Part shown: piece after piece, positions 37,401 to 46,400 of the stretch | How the letters are laid out: each line of letters opens with the position of its first letter | Numbering within the stretch: position 1 is the first letter of the stretch | Assembly: GCA_964019695.1 (NCBI GenBank) | Contig: OZ026528.1 | Span: forward strand, 50,839,495-50,903,494 | Direction of reading: 5' to 3' | Length of the DNA stretch: 64,000 nucleotides | From: Loripinus fragilis | Lineage: Eukaryota > Mollusca > Bivalvia > Lucinida > Lucinidae | Notes under the pieces: model-generated | The model's input: the letters and a program-made list of their open reading frames with translations, nothing else | Databases searched by the model: none | Told to the model about the DNA's origin: nothing | Program-made: the position numbers and the translations under genes

Positions 37401-40400
37401 GGGAGTAACTGTATTTTTTTTCTTTCTGGACCAAAACATATGTTGTGGGTACTCAAAAGAACTTTCTCAATGAGACAAAAGAACCGCCTCAATGAGACAG
37501 TTCTTTTGAGCAAAATAATTGCAAGACTTTAAGTCACTTACCCAAAAATGAGCCATTATATTGACCTCCATCGTTTTCTGTATCATAGAGTCTGAACACT
37601 GTAGAAATTTCTTCCCTGTTACAATACCAGCATTGTTTATCAAAATATCCACCTGTCCAACATCTTTTTTCACCTGAAAGCAATACAAGTATAAGCTTTC
37701 AGAATAAGTTTGGTCAACACTGTATGTCAAGGAAAAGTTGGTTTTTTGGGGCTTGCAATGAGATACCAACTTTTGTCCTTGAGTATGAATTGGGACCCAG
37801 CTGGCTTTATGGGAGTTCTGATGTTCTGATGTAGGATTTGGGAGTTTTTGGTTTTAAGTGCAGTTCTTGTTTATCTGCATGCCTCAGTTTTATCTAATCA
37901 GCTGTATTTTAACCCAATTAAAAGTTAACCATGTGAAACTATGTTGTGTGTTGCAAAATTAATATTGTGTGTTGTGTATTGCAACATTACAGACTGCAAA
38001 TTATAGGTAAAGTGACTGCAAACAATGAATCTGAAATCATTGTCTTTTCAGTCATGGGAAATACTTTGATATAGGGGACCTATGTGGAATCCTGCCTTAT
38101 AAGAGGATGTTTCCACACTTATGTGGTCGAATAAGTTACTACTGTATCTCATCTCCATTTTTATACTACAATCTATACGCCCAGGCAAAAATATTGTTTG
38201 TAATGATCAGTTAAAGCGGGCAAGGGTTGATGTTTTTTCACGTTGGATGTCGACCTTTTCAATTTCTCAAAAAAAATGCAAGCATCCTTCAAACATGGAT
38301 CATGTTTTGGGGAGTTTGACTATAAAACTACCCAACAATTATTCAGCTTGTCCAATAAAGCTGACACGATAAAATATCATTAGATAGGTGTCCACATTTC
38401 TTGAGAAAACAATTTTTCAGTCTTGGCCAAAAATCTGGTTGCATCTCTATAAAGAAATGATTCCACTTTTCTTAAGAAAACAATGTTTAAAAAGCAAAAT
38501 GTGTTTTATTCTGTCAATGAAACATATATGGAATAAACAACATTTCTGTTATAGATGCTTCTCTCTGACCCGGCGTAATAGTGTTGTGAGAGCCTCTACT
38601 GGGGAATTCACTACTATAGCAGTTGTTATCAAGACGCTTTATATCAACTTTTTTTCCAACATGGCCGATTTGTCAACATGATTCACATGGGTGAAGGATT
38701 TGCACATTTTATGCAGCCCGAACCTTTTATTACAGGAAACACGGAATGGGTATCATTTATAATCATTGCCCAATCATTTCAAGAACTGATTTCCAAAGTG
38801 CATAATCCCAGAGGCTTGCACGAGTGTTGGATATGCTCCTGTACATGGATGCGCGATGAAGAAAAATGGCATTGACCCTTATGAAGTTTAAAGGCCTCAA
38901 TATTCACCTTATAAGAGGATATAGCTATTTTAATTGGTCTTACTGTGTAGTTAAGGTGTCAAAGTTTATTTTGATACCACATTTGTGTGTCTGCATCCTC
39001 TTATAAGGCAGGATTCCACATAGGTCCTCTATATTAAAGTATATCCCAGTTATGTAGGGACTGGTCTTACTGGGTTGAACCAGTACTAAGCTAGAATAAA
39101 TGTGTCTTGCTCAAGGACACAATGCAGTGACTCCGGTGAGGCTCAAACCGATGACCCCTCGGTCTCGCGTCAAGCACAATGCGCTCCCTAATGTAACTAT
39201 ATAAGCAAACACTGTGGACCCAGATCAAAGAGCATTTTGATGTGTCTACATGCTTCTAAGGCCTATCAGTAGACGACAAAGACTGTAAAAAAATCTACTT
39301 ACATGTCCTACATGCCCATATGTATTTGTAAATTCAATAGTTTACATTGGAAACAGTCAAAATTACTACTCATTCTGCTGTATGAGGTACAAGTCATTGC
39401 CAGCAGACGAGTTGATTTTTCAGACCCGAAAGCTGCCACTTTTTGTTGCGATTGATGCTTTAAGGGTTAAGGTTAACCACCAGGCCCCCTAGCAGACTCT
39501 CGTGAAATTAAAGGTTTTTTATAAAGGATATTTTAGGCAAAATAAAGGTTTTTTCATTGAAATTCTAACAAAAATAAAGAGCAAATTAACGTCAAATTTT
39601 CTAGTATTTTTACCGGATCCCAATCTTTAAATCCATGTTATGATAGAAGATGGTATGAAAGCGATGTAGCAAATCCTTAGCCAATAAAATTCTAGCCCAT
39701 CTATCAGAAATCAATAGAAAGTAACTGTTGTTGTTTACTCCCTAGTTTGAAAACCTCACTTTGAACTAAAGGCTTGTGTTGAGCAGTGTTGGATAGAAAA
39801 ATAAATCACATAAATGAATTTCCTTACCTTGAAGCCATCTCTGGTCATTTTCTTAGGGCAATTTTAGCTTCAGTAAATGAACAATTTAAGAGTATATTGC
39901 TCCAGTTTTTATTGTATGCCCTTTTTAGATATAAAACTTGGAAAGATATGGCTGTCCACAATGTAATTAAAGTGGAAGTAAAACAAATTAAAATGAATTT
40001 CTTTTGTCTTCATTTCTATCCGGTTTTCAGTAGGAACAGTTTAACTACACATGTACTGCAAGGTTTTCAGTAGGAACAGTTTGACTACACATGTACTGCA
40101 AGGTTTTCAGTAGGAACAGTTTGACTACACATGTACTGCAAAAGTATGTCTTGGAGTTGAACATGTACATCACATCAAGGTGACGTCACATTTTGCTTAT
40201 GTCGAACTTTGGACAACTGGAAGTATTTTTGCCATTCCCTTGGACTTTGAGATAGCGAGGTTGACCTGTAGTTGTCAGTTACTAGTGAAAGATGAGCACT
40301 GCGTACATGGACTTGTGAAAGGATTTGGGTTAAGCCTGCCTAGATAAAGGGTGGTTAGGATCAACTAGTCACTCCGACATTACCTCAGCTGTTTAGCATG

Positions 40401-43400
40401 GATGTAAAGCAAAAAATCAACTTTTGAGCCAAAAGCATTTATATCTACCTTACCTCACTCTTTTTTTTATTGCTGCCTTATCTGAAGCCTCAGAAAAATT
40501 GGCTATATGACCACTATAAGAGTCACCCTGATGTAAGAGGTAGGTATACACAATGGTCAGAGAATAAAAACAGCTTTCTGAAAAGCTCAAGATGTCACAG
40601 ACATTACTTTTCAACATACCGGTACATGTTCTTATGTTCTGACTGATCTTGCATAATTTAAAGGTTTATTAATCAAAATAAAGGATATTAAAGTTTTTTC
40701 AGCCAAATTAAAGGTTTTAAATGATTGCAACCAAATTAAAGGTTCCACTATGGGGCCTGAACTATCGTAATGTCAAATTTTATGATGCCTGTTTCGATTT
40801 TTCAGAGAAAATGCCTTTATATATAGTAAAGAGTGTGTATCTAAAAATTAATGTTCTTATTTCTCAACCAAAACATGTTGTGGGTACTCATAAGAACGGT
40901 TTCAATGAGACGCTCTTTTGAGCATCCAAAGCATATGTTAAAACTGATGGGTAAGAAAATATTTATAATTTTACACTCAAAAATTTGTTTATCTAAACCT
41001 GTGTTTGATATTTCATGTCAGTTATCTGACAGACCATTCACAATAAATATCAAGCCTCCTTGGCCTCTTACAGTAGAGACAAAAGAGCTATGTGCATTAA
41101 GGGGCTAATTTGCCCCCCTCTGGAGCCAAAAACTTAAAGTTGTTTTTCACCAATTTCTTCTGATTGGTTTATTAGAAGAATAGCCCTACAGTAAAAGTCT
41201 AACATTTATTTTACTTTTACTGCTGCTATGGTAACAAAAAAGGCCGACAAAATAGGCTTAAAATAGAGAAACTGCTATTTTGGACCTAATTGAAGGTGTT
41301 TTAAGAATTAGATATCAGCACAGCTTAATACCCAAAAAAAACTTTTCATAAATTTGCTCCAAAATGGTCACTTTCCAATTATCAGCATATTTTGACGGCC
41401 ATTTTTGTTACCACGGCAATGGTTAAAGTCAAATTAATACCAGACTTTTACACTTTGGCTATTGTTCTGATAAACCAATAATAAGAAATTGGTGAAAAAC
41501 TTTTCTTATTTTTTACCCTCATAGGGGGGGGCCGAAATAGCCCCTTAATGCACGTAGCTCTTTGACAACATTTGGTGTCTTTGACAACTGTAATACCTTG
41601 CCTGCTGGGTAATTTTGCATCTACTGATTTTTTTTAAAACCAACTTTTTTGAAAATTCTTTCAGGAGTACAGTATGGGTCCAAATTGTTTGCTAAAAGTT
41701 ATCAACAGACGACACAAATAGGCAGACTACCACTACAGCAGACCTCAAATTTTACATTGTCTTTCTTGATTTAAGGTGAAAAGATTTTGTTGTCTATTGC
41801 TGACTTTTTTCAAAAATGAACTTTCTCAAAAAATTCTTTCAGGAACACTTTCAGAGTATCAGGCAGTTTGGATTTAGATGAGGACCCATTTTCTGTGAGT
41901 CCTGATCTGGGTCTAAACTGTTTGCAAAGGTTATCAGCAGAAGACAAGTCACCGCAAGCAAGGAAAGAGTTATGTAGTGACAAAATTTGAAAATGTTGTG
42001 AATGTCTGCTGCAAAAAAATTTTGGCTGCATTTTCACAGTTGATACCCAATAGCCGTAGCAAACAAGGAACGCCTTAAGTAGTGACAAAATTTGAAAATG
42101 TCGTCTGCTGCAAAAAAATTTTGGCTGCATTTTCACAGTTGATACCCAATAGCCGTAGCAAACAAGGAAAGCCTTAAGTAGTGACAAAATTTGAAAATGT
42201 CGTCTGCTGCAAAATTTTTACCTGATCTGCTACTTTATAGATATCTTCTCTGTTACAGAGGTTTATTTCGTAGCACCTGGCCGTAGCCCCAAACTTGCGA
42301 CACTGAGCAGCCGTCTCTTCGTTCCCAGCTTTGTTGACATCCCATAGTACCAAGCGACAGCCAAGCTGTGCGAATCTCAGCGACATCAACCTACCAATAC
42401 CACTTCCTGTAGATATTAAAACCATATAGGTTTAGATAAACAAAAATTTTGAGTGTAAAATTGTAAATATTTTCTTACCCATCAATTTTAACATATGTTT
42501 TGGGTGCTCAAAAGAACCGTCTCATTGAGACGGTTCTTTTGAGTACCCACAACATATGTTTTGGTTGAGAAATAAAAAATTTTTTATTTTGGTACCCACT
42601 CTTAGCTAAATTAAGGCCTGTAAAACATTAACTCATTGTATGCTGGAAACCCCTAAACGCACCTAGAGGACCACTGTACTGGTACAGCGCAGTCATTGCC
42701 TGGTGGTTGCAGTCCACGAGTGCACAAAATAGTGTACCTAGCTGTTAAAAAATGGTAATATTTTAGTCTTATTTACTTCTGAAAATATTCATCGCGAATT
42801 ATTGTCACCTATAAATCCAGCTGTGTATCTGCTTAACAAAACTTTTGTGGGTTGAGTGTGAGTAGCTGCAGCGCCAGAGTTATGCCAAAAATGTGATTTT
42901 TTCCTGAAAAAGAGGATGAAAGAAAGTTTTGCTTATGTTCGAGAATGTATGCTTACTTTAGCTAAAATGCAAAGTAACAGTACTTTAATATGAAAAAATA
43001 GTTCAAAATCTGAGGCTGGAGCATTTTGAAAGTTATTCAAGCTTTTCATACTGTATGCATAGTTCTGTATATCGGGTGTTCTGGTACAGTGGTCGGGTCG
43101 TTGACTGCATCATATTGATTTTATTTAGACACTAGAGTAGAGAGTATCAGGAGGTACATTTCTGTGAAATTATTTTGAATTTGGACCAGTGATTAAGGAG
43201 GAGATGTTGTTTAAAGAAAAAGTTTACGCACAGCGAATGGAGGCATGACTGATGCAGGACAAGATCAATCCCAAAAGCTCACCTTGGGAAAGTCCATTAT
43301 ATATTCTAAGGGGACTCACTGGGTCAGAATTTCCAACCCTGAAGATCATTTTTACCTAAAAGGTGCAGACCCTAATGAAATCTTCACTGTTTGCTTGTAC

Positions 43401-46400
43401 ATTGTTACTTGTGAGCAGGGTGAAAAAAGAACCTTATGATACTCCTTTAGGAGTTTGCAGTACTCTTTGCATGCTGGGTAATTTTGCTTGCTTTTTTGTG
43501 CAATCTGCTGTGGGTTTTTTTTCAAAATCAATATCTTAAAAAACATTCTTTCTTGTTAACGTAAAAAGATCTTTAGACAAAAAAAACGTTTTTTGAAACT
43601 TATAATTTGATACTCCTAGATACATGTATGTACAATGGACTTTCCCAAGTTTATTGTATTAAACCAGAAGGAAGAATCCATTAGTATACAAATGGGAATC
43701 TAAGTGTTCCCTGATCATTTTATGAGAGTAAATGTGGTACTTTATCAGTTGAACTGTCAACGGTCAAAAATGTAGATTTAAGCAAATAGAATTTATCTTT
43801 TTTTATCAAGGTTACTAAAATCTCTTTACATGCCGACCTGGATAGCCAGAAAAATCTGGCCGTTACAATTTTAAGTTCATGACTGGCTGAATGACATACA
43901 TGCATGGAATCCGATTTAGAAATTGTCCCAGTGGGAAGGTCCAACAGATAATGAGTTGGTGTGTCAATCAAGATACCACTTTCGTGAAACAGCTTTCAAA
44001 TGGCTTCTGTACTTTCCGCCAGCCCGCCATGAGTCAGTAGACAACAACCCACTTGAGTTAAGTGCTGAAAGATGGCAAGCTTTTTTGAAAAGCTTATACT
44101 TATATTAAATTCATCAGAAGCCAGCTGGTCTGGATCTATGCAGCTTTCTGAGATAGGGTATCAAATTTTGAAAAAAGTTATCCTTATGGTGCTCTTATTA
44201 AGTTGAATATGGAAGTAAGATCTACAAAATAACTGTTTTTACCCTTAAAGCGCCAAGAAAAAAATGCATCTGAAAATGTCATCTGCTGAAGTCGTCTGCT
44301 GCAAATAATTGCCTAACATTACTGACGATTTAAGTATAGAAGCAAACAGCTTGGACCCAGAACAGATTGCTCCTATAGGAGCAGTCTGATCTGGGTCCAC
44401 ACTGTTTACCACAGAGGGTTCTTAAACATTTCAGTAGACGAGAAAAGCAGACGACTTTTGTTGCGATTGGCGCCTTAAGGGTTAAGGACTGGAGGCAGAT
44501 TAGGTAAAATCCTGAAGGTATATGTACATAGTCTTCTGTTATGATACATCTTGTTCAACATGTTCAAGGCTTATCTGATAAATCTCTGCTGATGACACTG
44601 TTTATCTAGCTAAATCAGGCTGAACTTAATGTTTATCTAATTAAATTTAGTTCAATGCTCAAATATAAGCTAGCTTGAAGGCATAAAATACAACCTTCTT
44701 TCAAGGTGATTGTTTTTTCTAATCTTAACCTTATCCTGCTAAAACAATTTGGTCTAGAAATGGTGTCTGCTTAGTACATCCGCTGCATATATTAAATGCA
44801 CTCCACTATGTTATAACAGAAGCAAACATTATGAACCCTGATCAGATTGCTCCTCTTTTGTAAACAGTGTAGATCCAGATCAGCTGGCTTCTTGTGATCA
44901 GAGTCCACTCCATTTTATCAAGATCACATAAATGAGGACATGGATGGGGGTTCTGAAAATGCTAAACGTTAAATTTTTGGCCACTTAAATCGCTTACGAT
45001 AAAGTATTTGCCTAATCAATAAAATTCACCTGTTAATCAAATGCACTACTGGTTAATTTTAGAATGTGTTAAATCAGTAATCACAACTTTTTTATCTTCA
45101 TTATATTCTAGCCAATTTTAGACCAAAAACATTGCTACACATTATTTTTGGGGGCTAAAAATTACTAATCACTTTTTCAGTATAAAATATAGCTAAAAAT
45201 CGATAACCAGTATACACCTACCAGGCCCTCATATATCTCTAGAACAAAACAGTACAGATCCTGATCAACTTGTTATACATGCCTAATGTCCATGGACTAT
45301 TTTCTGAGCATATGAAATAAGTTTTGCTGAAACATTTCAAAGCTTTTTTAAATTTTACAAATATAACTTAAAGGCAGAAAATTTCATCATAATGTGAATA
45401 ATTTACTGTGTCAAATGTTTCTAAGTCTGAAATGCTCTTGATGGTCAAGTTTCTACAATTCTAAGGTCTTTTTTAAAAAAATATGTTAATAATCAGAACA
45501 TTAAAAATCATAAAATTTATTCCATGTACATAGACATGACAGGACCATTGTCTTCTTGAAAACTTTCTGAGTCAGACTCGGTCATTTCAAGCGCGGATCC
45601 AGAAAATTTTGTCGGAGGGGGTCCAACACTGACGTTTTTTTTTTTGTTTTTTTTTATTTAGTTGATGTGGTGGAGAGAGGATCTAAATTGCCACAAAAAG
45701 TGGGCCATCATCGGCCCGCCAGAGAAACGCCATTGAAATGGCGCTTCCCTGGCGTGCCGATATTGGCCCACCATTGAATGCTGGCTTGGTAGCTTGATTT
45801 TTAGGGGATCCGGATCAATCTTGCTAAGGAACCCCATATTTTTGTGATTTTTCATGGGGGGTCCAGACCCCCTGTTCCGCCCCCCTCTGGATCCGCCCAT
45901 GCATTTTACTTAAATCTGGGTTGTATCTGATTGAAAAGAAATTTGGTGTTAAGCAAGCAACAATTGCTCTGTTGTCTATGATCCTTCAAGCCTACAGATA
46001 AGAGTATGTAATGTAAAATTATTTTCCTATTCATGGCTCACCCTGTGATTAGCCATTGTAGCCATTTGCTTTAAAAAATGTAGAGTGGCTACAAATATAT
46101 TACATATTTGCAAAAAAAGTGTACAGTCAAAACTCTTTATAATGTCACTCTTTATAACAGAATATTCACTATATACTATCCGACATTAATTTGAAGGAAA
46201 CGGATCTGTTTCCATTAACATTCCCGCTTTATAATAGAATATTCACTTATCGACTCCGACAGTAAGTTCTGGGAACAGATATACATTTTCTATTGAAAAT
46301 AAATTCATTATAACAGAATTTTTACCATATGTCAGTCAATTTAGTGATCAAGACAAGGTATTTTGCATGAACAGGTATCTGTCACATTTGATAAGAGGGA

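Noticed and set aside
41810..42187. 125-codon - strand frame with an internal repeat
   Set aside because: The internal repeat is the ~100-bp tandem duplication beside exon 2; it is intron sequence.
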